From: Pedobacter sp. BAL39 | Lineage (GTDB): Bacteria > Bacteroidota > Bacteroidia > Sphingobacteriales > Sphingobacteriaceae | NCBI RefSeq assembly: GCF_000170795.1 | Contig: NZ_ABCM01000018.1 | Span: 55,914-119,913 of the forward strand | Direction of reading: 5' to 3' | Length of the DNA stretch: 64,000 nucleotides | Part shown: one piece after another, positions 1 through 9,042 of the stretch | Layout: the number at the start of each line of letters is the position of its first letter | How positions within the stretch are numbered: position 1 is the stretch's first letter | Notes under the pieces: model-generated | Told to the model about the DNA's origin: nothing | Seen by the model: the letters and a program-made list of their open reading frames with translations, nothing else | Databases searched by the model: none | Program-made: the position numbers and the translations under genes

Positions 1-1
1 G

Positions 2-1567
2 GACTCGCACATGTACCCTTCCATTGATGGCATGGCCAGGATGGACCGCAGAAATAGCGACAGACCATATTTCCTATGTGAGTATGCGCACTCCATGGGC
101 AATGCCCTGGGCAACTTTGTCGAGTATTGGGATTATATTGAGAATAAATCGCAAAGAATGATTGGCGGCTGTGTGTGGGATTGGATTGACCAGTCGCTGG
201 TCAAACCGGGAGAATCACCGACTGCATTTTACTATGGCGGCAGCTTTGGCGAAACGCCAAATGACGGCGACTTCAGCAATGACGGTCTGGTGACACCTGA
301 CCGCAATGTGACGCCGAAATTACTGGAAGTCAAACGTGTGCTTCAGTATGTGAAGTTCATTCCGGAAGATTTGACACAAGGGAAAATCAAAGTGATCAAC
401 AGGTACGATTTCCTCAACCTGAATACTTTTGGCCTGAGCTGGAAGCTGTTGAAAAACGGTCTTGCGGCGGATTCAGGAAAGATAGAGCTGGCTAGTGTAT
501 TGCCAAACGATTCTTTATTACTGAATGTTCCCGTTGGAAAACTGCAGCCTGGAAATGAATATTTTCTGAACCTCACAGCTACGCTGAAAAACGGAGAAAG
601 CTGGGCAAATGCGGGCCATGTAGTTGCAGAAGCACAGTTTGCATTGACGCCACGCGTTTATCCGGCAGCCCCTGTGGCTGTCGCTGCAGAAGCGAAAAAG
701 AAAAAAGCAAAAGCTGCCGCCAGTACATTGAAACTGAATGAGCAAGGGAATGTTGTGGAGATCAAGGGGGATGGTTTTGACGTTCATTTTGACCGTAACA
801 GCGGCAAAATGATTTCCTTAAAATATGACGGTACAGAGGTGCTTCATGAGCAGTCCGGCCCGGAGTTCAACTGGTACCGTTCGATTAACAATGATGTTAG
901 GGAATTTATAGAGACCAAAACCACATTGAATAACTTCAGCTACAAAACTGCAGATGGTGGTTACTTTGTTGATGTGGATCAGTCTATACGTTTTGATGCA
1001 CAGCAAACGACTTACCCGCTGCACATCACTTATTTCGTGCAGGCAAACGGCGCCGTTGATGTAAAAACAGTATTCCGTCAGAAATCTGGTAAATATGAGG
1101 TGCCGAGACTGGGCTTGACCATGAAGGTATCACCTTCACTGGAGCAAACGGACTATTACGGCAAAGGTCCTTTTGAAAATTATTCCGATCGCAAAGTTGC
1201 AGCAGATTATGGTGTGTACCACACCACCGCCAAAGATATGGAAGTGGCTTATGTGCGCTCGCAGACCATGGGCAACCGTGAGGATGTACGTTGGTTAAGC
1301 CTGACCGATGGACGGCATAAAGGGCTGAAGGTAGTGGCATTGGACCGTCTGAGCTTTAGTGCACTTCACTTTAGCGACAGGCAGCTTTGGGACAATAAAT
1401 ACCATGCTTACTTTGATGAGTTGCGTAAGCCTGAAATTTACCTGAACCTGGATGCGGTACAACGCGGACTGGGGAATGCGAGCTGTGGCCCGGGTCCTCT
1501 ACCTCAATACGAAATTCCATTAAACCAGGATCAGTCGTTTGAGTTTAGGCTTGAGCCGTCCAGATAG
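2..1567 (+). CDS. GH2 beta-galactosidase, C-terminal part (5' truncated by window edge)
   Basis: The reading frame is open to the left edge, so only the C-terminal 520 or so residues are present. The stretch LCEYAHSMGN with the Glu codon at 80-82 matches the nucleophile region of LacZ-type GH2 enzymes, followed by the GGCVWDWIDQSL block. A lysine/alanine-rich linker (about 670-730) leads to a C-terminal half that resembles the beta-galactosidase small-chain beta-sandwich, with the FNWYRSINND segment where LacZ has its conserved RAPTDND-like loop. The family hydrolyses terminal beta-galactosides and related glycans. In this phylum such proteins are usually periplasmic and belong to polysaccharide utilisation loci, but the signal peptide would lie outside the window. 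The gene ends in a good terminator, so it is probably the last gene of an upstream operon. The family is clear; the substrate is not determined. Confidence 0.93.
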   Translation, partial: DSHMYPSIDGMARMDRRNSDRPYFLCEYAHSMGNALGNFVEYWDYIENKSQRMIGGCVWDWIDQSLVKPGESPTAFYYGGSFGETPNDGDFSNDGLVTPDRNVTPKLLEVKRVLQYVKFIPEDLTQGKIKVINRYDFLNLNTFGLSWKLLKNGLAADSGKIELASVLPNDSLLLNVPVGKLQPGNEYFLNLTATLKNGESWANAGHVVAEAQFALTPRVYPAAPVAVAAEAKKKKAKAAASTLKLNEQGNVVEIKGDGFDVHFDRNSGKMISLKYDGTEVLHEQSGPEFNWYRSINNDVREFIETKTTLNNFSYKTADGGYFVDVDQSIRFDAQQTTYPLHITYFVQANGAVDVKTVFRQKSGKYEVPRLGLTMKVSPSLEQTDYYGKGPFENYSDRKVAADYGVYHTTAKDMEVAYVRSQTMGNREDVRWLSLTDGRHKGLKVVALDRLSFSALHFSDRQLWDNKYHAYFDELRKPEIYLNLDAVQRGLGNASCGPGPLPQYEIPLNQDQSFEFRLEPSR

Positions 1568-1627
1568 GGGATGAACAGGTATCTGCCCTTTCCGGCAGAT
1601 ACCGGACTGAATTTCTAAAATCATCAT

Positions 1628-1670
1628 AAAAACAGCCTTCGGACAGCAGCTCCGGAGGCTGTTTTCTTTT
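1628..1670 (+). terminator. Rho-independent terminator after the GH2 gene
   Basis: A 15-bp stem (1629-1643 with 1651-1665, one G-T wobble) closes a 7-nt loop and is followed by TTTTCTTTT. It lies 60 bases past the GH2 stop codon. Confidence 0.85.
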
Positions 1671-1722
1671 GATCTCTGAAATAGAGGAATACTGCGTTAA
1701 AATTAGTCCTTCGATTGTATTT

Positions 1723-1790
1723 TATCGTTTACAGAAGGGTTTCCAGGCTTTGTTTTGTGTATTATTGATTACACACAAATGTAAACGATA
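1723..1790 (+). promoter_or_regulatory. Nested inverted repeats running into a start codon
   Basis: TATCGTTTACA (1723-1733) is a perfect 11-bp inverted repeat of TGTAAACGATA (1780-1790), whose last A is the first base of the ATG of the next gene. Inside lies a second, imperfect inverted repeat, TTTTGTGTA against TACACACAAA (about 1753-1779). The whole could fold as a 5' leader hairpin that covers the start codon, or it could be paired DNA-binding sites. The role is inferred. Confidence 0.5.
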
Positions 1791-2569
1791 TGAAAAAATT
1801 ACTCATCATCGCAATGGCTTGCTATGGCCTTAGCGCAACTGCCCAGCTGCAGGAATCAAAAAACTTTTTATACCTCTATTCCGACTCTGTTATTTATGCA
1901 GACAGGATCCGGATGCGAATGGATTTGTCTGACAGACTGCAGGTCAGAGCGGACTCCAGGCGTGTGCCTCTGGGTCAGGTGAAGTTCATCAACAATCAGG
2001 ACGGATTTTTTGCCAACACTAGAAAGCTAGGGTCCAGTCGCTACGACGGTCTGGCGGAGAAAGTAATTGAGGGGCGCATGAATCTTTTTCAGGACATCTC
2101 TTTCGGTGAGCTCTATCGGGACCAATTCTGGCCGGAAGCAGAATTCAGGCGCCGGTCGGGATATCGGTCGACATATTCCAGTGCACAATCGATCACCGGT
2201 ACAATGTATTATAATAAGGGATACGGTGATCTTAAGAAAGTGAAATATATCAATCTTAAAAATGACATGTCTGACGACAAGGAGAGCCTTGATCTACTTG
2301 AAGGATATAGGAAGAGCATGAGAACCACCAAGGTGTTGTATGTTGCTGCTGGTGTTTCACTGTTGGCATCAACAGTGGCTTTTTTTGTTGATGTAAATAA
2401 GGTCAATGAACCTACCGGACCATTTGGGTTCCGGGAGCCAAGAGGAGGCAATATGACGGGAGCTTTCGCGCTGATGGGGGTAGGTGCAGGTTTTGCATTT
2501 GGCGGGGTGCTTAAACATCTGTCGACAGCCAGGAAGCTGGAAGCTGCGATAGACCATTATAACAGGTAA
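1790..2569 (+). CDS. Hypothetical exported/membrane protein
   Basis: I do not recognise a family. The 259-residue product starts with a convincing signal peptide (residues 1-19, ending ATAQ). A mainly polar middle part follows (about 25-175, with many aromatic and charged residues). Then come two hydrophobic segments, about 182-200 and 222-242, separated by a Gly/Pro-rich loop, and a short basic C-terminus. It would therefore sit in the inner membrane with a periplasmic middle domain. It stands alone between a terminator and the DinB-like gene on the same strand. The start codon overlaps an 11-bp inverted repeat, which may control translation or transcription. Function unknown. Confidence 0.7.
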   Translation: MKKLLIIAMACYGLSATAQLQESKNFLYLYSDSVIYADRIRMRMDLSDRLQVRADSRRVPLGQVKFINNQDGFFANTRKLGSSRYDGLAEKVIEGRMNLFQDISFGELYRDQFWPEAEFRRRSGYRSTYSSAQSITGTMYYNKGYGDLKKVKYINLKNDMSDDKESLDLLEGYRKSMRTTKVLYVAAGVSLLASTVAFFVDVNKVNEPTGPFGFREPRGGNMTGAFALMGVGAGFAFGGVLKHLSTARKLEAAIDHYNR

Positions 2570-2713
2570 TAACAGCTCCACATCAGGGGTGCAGGGCAGA
2601 TTTAATTAACTGCGGTTCAGTTGATCAGATGGACATCCTGAATTGCAATGAAATAGATTGAAGATTATGATTAATTTGGCAACAGATTTTTCTGTTCCTA
2701 ATAAAATGATCCG

Positions 2714-3163
2714 ATGTTAAAAAAGCTCTGCACCTATAATAACTGGGCCAATGCCTTAGTATTTGATGCCCTAACCAAGCACCAGGCGCTACTGCCTGAG
2801 ACCTGTGTGCGTATATTCTGCCATATTGTGAATGCGCAGTCCATCTGGTTGAGCAGGATCAGTGGCATTCAGCCGAACCGTGGCGTATGGGAGTTAGCCG
2901 AGTTATCGGATTGTGGACAGTATCTCGAAGAAAGTGCAGCGGGGCTGACCGCTTATCTCAAAGCAACAGACCTGAGTAATGTTCAGCCGATCCGTTATAC
3001 AAATACCCAGGGCATCGCTTATGAAGATGGTAACCTGGATATACTGACGCATATTTTCAATCACGGCACGTATCACCGGGCACAGATTGCCACGCTATTC
3101 AGGCAGGCAGGAATCAACCCTTTGAATACCGACTACATTCAGTTTGTAAGGCTTCCGGTTTAA
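2714..3163 (+). CDS. DinB/YfiT-like family protein
   Basis: This small four-helix-bundle protein of 149 residues shows the DinB-like pattern: an N-terminal YNNWAN helix, a His in [11 protein letters not shown] (His37), and the paired histidines of [12 protein letters not shown] (His117 and His121). Together these give the His3 metal site typical of the superfamily. Members include metal-dependent thiol transferases and proteins induced by DNA damage, but most are uncharacterised. The sequence does not reveal which reaction this one performs. No signal peptide is present, so it is cytoplasmic. It is followed by an ECF sigma gene about 100 bp later, with no obvious operon link. Confidence 0.8.
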
Positions 3164-3265
3164 GCGGAGCGGCTTGTTCTCAAATTAATTTCATAGTCAT
3201 TGAGAACCTGGCGGGCAGCAGTACATCGTATTTTGAGAATAACGACGAGGCACTAACGCTACAAC

Positions 3266-3838
3266 ATGAATAATAGATATCTAACGGAAGAACAACTGGT
3301 GATGGCCTTAAAGCGCCATGACATTAAGGCGGTTGCCTATATTTATGAGCACTACTGTGATTCGATCTATGGTGTGCTGCTGAGCATACTCAAAGATCCT
3401 GATTTGAGCAACGATGCCTTTCAGGAGGTGGTATTCAAGATCTGGAATGCTGCCAGTAGATATGATGCATCCCGGGGACGCCTGTTTACCTGGATGATCA
3501 ACATTGCCCGAAACTATGCCGTTGACCGGCTACGCTCAAGACATTTGAAAAATCACGGGAGAAACAACCGCCTGGACGACTGCTTTCATGAGGTAGATCA
3601 TAGCCATCAGGTAAATTACAATGTTGACGTGATTGGAATCCGGAACCTGGTGCTCCGGTTAAAGCCTGATTTGCAGACTGCAATAGACCTGGTTTACTTT
3701 AAAGGGTATAGTCATGTGGAGGCTGCTGAGTTTTTAGGGCTTCCGTTAGGCACGCTGAAGACCCGCGTCAGGACGGCGATGATGACCTTGAAAAGGTGTT
3801 ATACCTATGAATGTCCGGCGACAACACATCCTGACTGA
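3266..3838 (+). CDS. ECF RNA polymerase sigma factor, SigK-like
   Basis: The 190-residue product has a sigma region 2 (about 25-95; core DAFQEVVFKIWNAASRYD followed by RLFTWMINIARNYAVDRLR) and a region 4 helix-turn-helix (about 130-180; YSHVEAAEFLGLPLGTLKTRVRTAM). This arrangement and the R-G-x-L-F-T-W-M block resemble SigK/RpoE-like ECF factors that partner RskA-type anti-sigma factors. No anti-sigma gene adjoins it. The next gene is a second ECF factor of the FecI-like class, which has its own FecR. It directs RNA polymerase core to a set of promoters that cannot be named from this window. Confidence 0.92.
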   Translation: MNNRYLTEEQLVMALKRHDIKAVAYIYEHYCDSIYGVLLSILKDPDLSNDAFQEVVFKIWNAASRYDASRGRLFTWMINIARNYAVDRLRSRHLKNHGRNNRLDDCFHEVDHSHQVNYNVDVIGIRNLVLRLKPDLQTAIDLVYFKGYSHVEAAEFLGLPLGTLKTRVRTAMMTLKRCYTYECPATTHPD

Positions 3839-3926
3839 ACAGGTCTTCCAGCAGCACACCGGTAATTTTACATTTGGCTTTTAAGGAGTTATCCCATATA
3901 TTTATTCTTCACATTAATTTTGTTTA

Positions 3927-4460
3927 ATGGGGCATGACGACCAAATATTACTGGATGAGCTAAAAAGCGGAAATCAATCTGCTTATGAACTTGTGTTCAA
4001 AAAGTACTATAAAATGCTGGTTGCCAAGGCCTATTTCATTCTTGAAGATGAGATGGAGGCCGAAGATCTGGTGCAGAACCTGTTTGTGACCATCTGGCAA
4101 AAATCCCATTTCCTATCTGTAAAAACTACCATTAAAGCTTACCTGTTCGGAGCGGTGCACAACCAATGCATGATGTATATCCGCGATAAAAAGGTATCTG
4201 ACCGGCGACTGAATGCGTATACCGATACGCTTGCGGTGGAGGAAGAACAGCAAGAGGCAGAGCCGGACTATGCAGGGCAGCTCGACCTGATATTCAATGA
4301 CCTTCCAGTGCAGCGACAGCGGGTGTTTAAACTCGTATATATGGACAATAAAAAATACAAGGAGGCTGCAGAGGAGATGGGTTTGTCCGTCAATTCCATA
4401 AAGACCCACCTTAAGCTTGCCGTGAAGGCGCTCAGACATAAATTAATTAAAGTAAAATGA
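3927..4460 (+). CDS. ECF sigma factor, FecI-like (Bacteroidota type)
   Basis: The 177-residue protein has region 2 (about 25-95; MEAEDLVQNLFVTIWQK) and region 4 (about 120-172; KKYKEAAEEMGLSVNSIKTHLKLAVKAL). This is the common Bacteroidota sigma that pairs with FecR and an STN-domain SusC. The next three genes are exactly those partners, in order and on the same strand, with 42 bp to the FecR gene. The expected pathway is ligand binding by SusC, a signal through its STN domain to FecR, release of this sigma, and transcription of the susC operon. A TAATTTTG (-7 consensus TAnnTTTG) lies only five bases before the ATG, so the transcript could be almost leaderless if that promoter is used. Confidence 0.95.
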   Translation: MGHDDQILLDELKSGNQSAYELVFKKYYKMLVAKAYFILEDEMEAEDLVQNLFVTIWQKSHFLSVKTTIKAYLFGAVHNQCMMYIRDKKVSDRRLNAYTDTLAVEEEQQEAEPDYAGQLDLIFNDLPVQRQRVFKLVYMDNKKYKEAAEEMGLSVNSIKTHLKLAVKALRHKLIKVK

Positions 4461-4502
4461 ATCGTTCACCCGATTTCCTATTACTGACTCTAATAGATAA
4501 CG

Positions 4503-5645
4503 ATGACAGATCATAAGGAATACATAGCGGCGCTGTTATTTGAGAAGATTGCCGGCACGATCAGTGAGGACGATGACCTTATTGTCGAGGATGCTATTTT
4601 AAGAGATGCAGAGGTGAGGGCACAGTGGCAGGTCTTGCAGCAAAAGATGTCAAGTCCTGCTGCGGAGGCATTTCTGTCCGGTATTAATGCGGATGCAGCA
4701 TGGCTGCAGACCTCGGGACGTATGGCCGAACCATCGCTACAGCCTGTTGTCCGTCGATCCCGGTATTGGCAGCTGGCGGGTGTCGCCGCCATTCTGGCGT
4801 TAACGCTACCATTGGCCTGGTATTTTATCTCTCTGCGGAACCGTGTTGAACCATCTGCAGCATTAAAGCTGGCTGCTTCCAACCAGATTTACCTGAAGAG
4901 TGATGACGGGCAGCTGATGGAGATCTCCGGAAACCAGCAATGGTCTGTCGGCGACGCAAAATTGAAGGCTACAGCTGACGAACTCAGCTACCAGACGAAA
5001 GCTGGAACAGCGGATGTCCGATCGGTGACATTGGTGGTTCCGGCAACGAAAGATTATAAGATCACCCTGTCGGACGGCACCAAAGTATGGATGAATGCCA
5101 GTTCAAGTCTGCGTTTTCCGCTGCATTTTGGCAAGCGACGGAGAGAGGTTCACCTGACAGGTGAAGCTTATTTCGAGGTTACAAAAAATAAGGAACAAGA
5201 GTTTGTCGTCCATACCGGTAGTGCCGATGTGCGTGTACATGGCACCTCATTTAATGTGAGTGCCTACGATACTGAGCAGTTTAGTGCGGCCCTGGTGGAG
5301 GGCTCGGTATCTGCCCTTAAAGATGGAAAACTGCTGAGGTTAAAGCCAGGAGAAAAGGCGGTGTTGACAAACGACGACCTGCACATGGAACATTTTGATG
5401 CACAGGAGGTACTGGCATGGATGCATGGAACTTATTTCTTCCACAACCAGGCGCTTTCGGATATCGCCCCGGTGATCAGTCGCTGGTTCGATGTAAAGGT
5501 TGCCTGGCAAAGTCCGTCCATTGCGCAGCAGACCTTTACCGGTGAGATTGACAGGCGCTTGCCGCTGGCGGTGGTGCTGAGCAATCTGCAGTTGTCGTCG
5601 GGCATAAAAGCAGAACTAAAAAACGGGATACTTACTTTTAAATAA
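4503..5645 (+). CDS. FecR family anti-sigma factor/sensor
   Basis: The 380-residue protein has a cytoplasmic N-terminal sigma-binding part (about 1-85), one transmembrane helix (about 88-110, rich in Ala, Leu and Trp), and a periplasmic FecR domain (about 175-275; the pattern LSDGTKVWMNASSSLRFP then GEAYFEV and HGTSFNVSAY is typical). A C-terminal DUF4974/secretin-like domain follows (about 305-380). It holds the neighbouring ECF sigma until the STN domain of the downstream SusC signals. It lies 42 bp after the sigma gene and 74 bp before the susC start. The domain order is complete and nothing is truncated. Confidence 0.95.
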   Translation: MTDHKEYIAALLFEKIAGTISEDDDLIVEDAILRDAEVRAQWQVLQQKMSSPAAEAFLSGINADAAWLQTSGRMAEPSLQPVVRRSRYWQLAGVAAILALTLPLAWYFISLRNRVEPSAALKLAASNQIYLKSDDGQLMEISGNQQWSVGDAKLKATADELSYQTKAGTADVRSVTLVVPATKDYKITLSDGTKVWMNASSSLRFPLHFGKRRREVHLTGEAYFEVTKNKEQEFVVHTGSADVRVHGTSFNVSAYDTEQFSAALVEGSVSALKDGKLLRLKPGEKAVLTNDDLHMEHFDAQEVLAWMHGTYFFHNQALSDIAPVISRWFDVKVAWQSPSIAQQTFTGEIDRRLPLAVVLSNLQLSSGIKAELKNGILTFK

Positions 5646-5719
5646 TTTTTTAAAAAAGCGTTCACCCATTTTTGTCTTTGTTGCATCTTCTAAGCAAACC
5701 ATCTATAAACTTAGAATGT

Positions 5720-8700
5720 ATGCTTAAAACCCTGACCAGATTTGGCCGGCTGATGCTACCGGTTATTTTCCTGCTGTGTACGCTGTCTCCGGCGTTTGCA
5801 GGAATGCAACCACTCCACAAGATCAGCATGAAAGGCAAGGACATCACACTTGCTGCCGTATTTAAGACCATCAAAAATCAAACAGGCCTGACCGTATTTT
5901 ACAGCAATAAACTGCTCAATGACGCAGAAAGGATTTCTGTAGACTTTGACGAGGCAGAGCTTGCCGAAGTGCTGAGCTATGCGCTCAAAGGAAAAGACCT
6001 GGAATGGCTCCTGAAGGAGAAATACATCATCCTTCAGAAAGGGATCCCTGCGCCCAAAACAGAAAGCGCCAAGCCGAAAGGAAGCGGCGAGAGTGCCGTT
6101 CAGGACATCCGTGGTACAGTGACCGACAGTACCGGGGCTCCGCTTCCGGGTGTTGGCGTAAAAATAAAAGGAACGACCAAAGGAACGGTTACCGGTACGG
6201 ATGGACGTTATGTTATTGAAGTTACTACCGGCGCGGTACTTGTATTTTCCTTTGTAGGTTATGTGAGTAAGGAAGTGACTATAGGTACACAAACTACCCT
6301 AAATATCGTCATGCAGCAGGAAGATGCCAACCTCACAGAAGTAGTGGTTGTCGGTTATGGCACCCAGAAGAAAGTAAACCTGACCGGCGCCGTCTCGCAG
6401 GTGACGGGGAAAGACCTTGCTGCAAGGCCGATGGGCCAGACTTCTGCAGCCTTGCAGGGGATGGCGCCCGGTGTGACCGTGAAACAGAGCTCGGGCAGAC
6501 CTGGCGGTGATGCCGGAACCATCCGCATCCGCGGGATCGGTACCTTGAGTAGTGATGCTGCTGCAAATCCTTTGGTTATGATTGACGGTATTGAGGGTTC
6601 CATGAATAACATTGACCCCAATCTGATCGAATCTGTATCTATTCTGAAGGATGCCGCGTCTTCCTCGATTTATGGGTCCAGGGCAGCAAATGGGGTAATT
6701 TTGATTACCACCAAACGCGCCAATGCAGACCAGATCAGCATCTCGTACAACAATTACATCGGATGGCAGAGCGCTACCAATATGCCCAAGATGGTAAACG
6801 CCCTGGACTACATGCTGCTCATCAATGAAGCTTATGTAAATACCGGCAGGACGCCATTATATAGTCAGGGTCTGATTGATGATTACACCGCACAAGGAGG
6901 GAGGAACTCCGATCAGTTTCCCAATACCGACTGGCAGAAGGAGACGCTTACCGGTTCGGGACTGCAGCAGAGTCATTTTCTGAACATCCAGGGAGGAACC
7001 CAAAAAGTAAGGTTGCTGGGGTCCTTCGGTCTGTTTGATCAGAAAGGGATCATTGAGAATTCAGGCTTCAAGCGTTATACGATCCGCAACAATGCAGACA
7101 TCACCTTTTCGGATAAACTGAAGGCAAGGATCGACCTCCAATATGTCAATGCCATTACCACAGAGCCTGGTGCTTCATCAGGTGCTATCTTCCAATGGAT
7201 GAATGGCATTCCTGCCAATCAGATTGGTATCAATGAAAGCGGACAATGGGGGGTAGGCTGGAATGGCTCAAATCCTATTTCTGCAAGTAAGGATGGCGGC
7301 ATCAATCGCACAAGAGCGCCGTTCGGGAGTATCAATGCTACGGTAATCTACAAACCTGTGGAATGGCTGGAAGCAGAGGCTGCCTATTCGCCTAAATATG
7401 CACTGTCTTCCACCAATAACTTCAGGAAGGCGATACAATCTTACCTGCCAAATGGTAGCCTGAGCTACCTTACACCTGCACTGACCGCCCTGCAGCAAGG
7501 TGAAGCGCATTCCTTTTTCAACAACATGCGGGCTACGGTAACAGCAACAAAGAATCTGGAATCACACACCTTTAAACTGCTCCTGGGTGGATCGCGTGAA
7601 GATCTTTATATGGAGTCCATCGGCGCTTACAGGGATACGTATATCCTCCCGCAATATCCCGTGCTGAATGGTGGATCTGCCATCAACCAGAAAGCTACGG
7701 GAACAGCTGAAGAATGGGCACTGCAATCTGCTTTCGCCAGGTTCAACTACAGCTTTAAAGGAAAATACTTATTGGAAATGAATGCCCGTTACGACGGTTC
7801 CTCACGTTTTTCTGAAGGCAACAAGTACGGATTTTTTCCTTCGGCATCTGCAGGGTGGAGAATCTCTGAAGAAGGGTTCATGACTGGCTTGAAAAAGACC
7901 ATCAACGAGGCCAAGATCAGGGTGTCCTGGGGCAGACTGGGTAATCAGAATATAGGTACTTATCCATCGGTAACGATCCTGGCGCTCGAATCTACAGCCA
8001 TGGGCAAACAAATTGTCAATACTGCTGCGCTGAATGCGATGGCAAATCCAAACATCTCCTGGGAAACGACGGAAGAGAAAAATATTGGCCTGGACCTTAC
8101 ACTCTTTAACAACCTGAGTATTACTGCCGACTATTACCGCCGTCGCACCAGGGACATCCTGTTACAGTTGGATGTCCCCCTGATTATTGGGCTGGAGAGA
8201 CCTTTCCAGAATGCAGGAACAGTCGACAATAATGGCTGGGAGCTTGGGATGACTTACCGTGGGAATGTAAAGGATTTTAACTATAGTGTCAACCTGAATG
8301 TATCGGATGTAAAAAATACAGTGGTAGATACCAAGGGCATAAGCCTGCCGGGATTAACAGTTAATAAAGAAGGGTACGCCATTAACTCGATTTTCGGCTA
8401 TCAGGCGGAAGGGTTGTTTGCCACCGATGCGGAAGTCGCGGCTCATGCAAAACAATTCGGTACCGTAAAAGCGGGTGACATCCGGTATAAAGATCAGAAT
8501 GGCGACAACCTGATCAATGAGGCAGACAAGGTGATCATCGGGAGTACAGTACCGAGGTATACTTTTTCGTCCAACCTGTCTGGATCCTTCAAAGGATTCG
8601 ATCTGTCGCTGCTGATTCAGGGTGTCGGTAAGGCTGATGGTTATCTGAACGGACCTGGTATTCTGCCCTTCAATGTAGGTGTGATCGGTGGCACCATCCG

Positions 8701-9031
8701 TGAGGACAACAAAGACAGATGGACACCTGAAAACCCAAATGCGAAGTACCCGCGACTGGCATTCGGGGAGTCTAATAATGAGCAGGTATCCAGTTATTTT
8801 CTTAAAGACGCTTCTTACCTGAGGATCAAAAATGTACAGATCGGCTATACCCTGCCCGCCGGAATTGCTAAAAAAGTGAAGCTCAACAGGCTGAGGGTTT
8901 TTGCCAATGGCTCTAACGTATCCACTTTTACCAACTTCTGGGATGGTTATGATGTAGAGACACCTGTAGGAAATGTCAATATCTATCCACAGGTGAAAGT
9001 GTACAGTTTCGGTTTAGACGCCACCTTTTAA
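5720..9031 (+). CDS. SusC/RagA-type TonB-dependent receptor with STN domain
   Basis: This outer-membrane glycan transporter has 1103 residues from the ATG at 5720. An upstream TTG at 5672 would add 16 residues before the signal peptide and is less likely. The order is signal peptide (1-28), STN signalling domain (about 35-100), CarboxypepD_reg-like domain (about 125-205; RGTVTDSTGAPLPGVGVKIKG), TonB-box/plug start (EVVVVGYGTQKKVNLTG) and plug with the IRIRGIGTL motif. A long beta-barrel follows and ends in an aromatic residue (F), as expected for Bam-dependent insertion. The STN domain fits the FecI/FecR pair immediately upstream. It is followed 11 bp later by its SusD partner. The transported glycan cannot be read from the sequence. 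Confidence 0.96.
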   Translation: MLKTLTRFGRLMLPVIFLLCTLSPAFAGMQPLHKISMKGKDITLAAVFKTIKNQTGLTVFYSNKLLNDAERISVDFDEAELAEVLSYALKGKDLEWLLKEKYIILQKGIPAPKTESAKPKGSGESAVQDIRGTVTDSTGAPLPGVGVKIKGTTKGTVTGTDGRYVIEVTTGAVLVFSFVGYVSKEVTIGTQTTLNIVMQQEDANLTEVVVVGYGTQKKVNLTGAVSQVTGKDLAARPMGQTSAALQGMAPGVTVKQSSGRPGGDAGTIRIRGIGTLSSDAAANPLVMIDGIEGSMNNIDPNLIESVSILKDAASSSIYGSRAANGVILITTKRANADQISISYNNYIGWQSATNMPKMVNALDYMLLINEAYVNTGRTPLYSQGLIDDYTAQGGRNSDQFPNTDWQKETLTGSGLQQSHFLNIQGGTQKVRLLGSFGLFDQKGIIENSGFKRYTIRNNADITFSDKLKARIDLQYVNAITTEPGASSGAIFQWMNGIPANQIGINESGQWGVGWNGSNPISASKDGGINRTRAPFGSINATVIYKPVEWLEAEAAYSPKYALSSTNNFRKAIQSYLPNGSLSYLTPALTALQQGEAHSFFNNMRATVTATKNLESHTFKLLLGGSREDLYMESIGAYRDTYILPQYPVLNGGSAINQKATGTAEEWALQSAFARFNYSFKGKYLLEMNARYDGSSRFSEGNKYGFFPSASAGWRISEEGFMTGLKKTINEAKIRVSWGRLGNQNIGTYPSVTILALESTAMGKQIVNTAALNAMANPNISWETTEEKNIGLDLTLFNNLSITADYYRRRTRDILLQLDVPLIIGLERPFQNAGTVDNNGWELGMTYRGNVKDFNYSVNLNVSDVKNTVVDTKGISLPGLTVNKEGYAINSIFGYQAEGLFATDAEVAAHAKQFGTVKAGDIRYKDQNGDNLINEADKVIIGSTVPRYTFSSNLSGSFKGFDLSLLIQGVGKADGYLNGPGILPFNVGVIGGTIREDNKDRWTPENPNAKYPRLAFGESNNEQVSSYFLKDASYLRIKNVQIGYTLPAGIAKKVKLNRLRVFANGSNVSTFTNFWDGYDVETPVGNVNIYPQVKVYSFGLDATF

Positions 9032-9042
9032 ACATAAAACAG

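Noticed and set aside
2677..2683. TGGCAAC before the DinB-like gene as another half-operator
   Set aside because: No -7-like element lies at the 33-bp distance, and the other arm is not conserved, so the match is probably chance.
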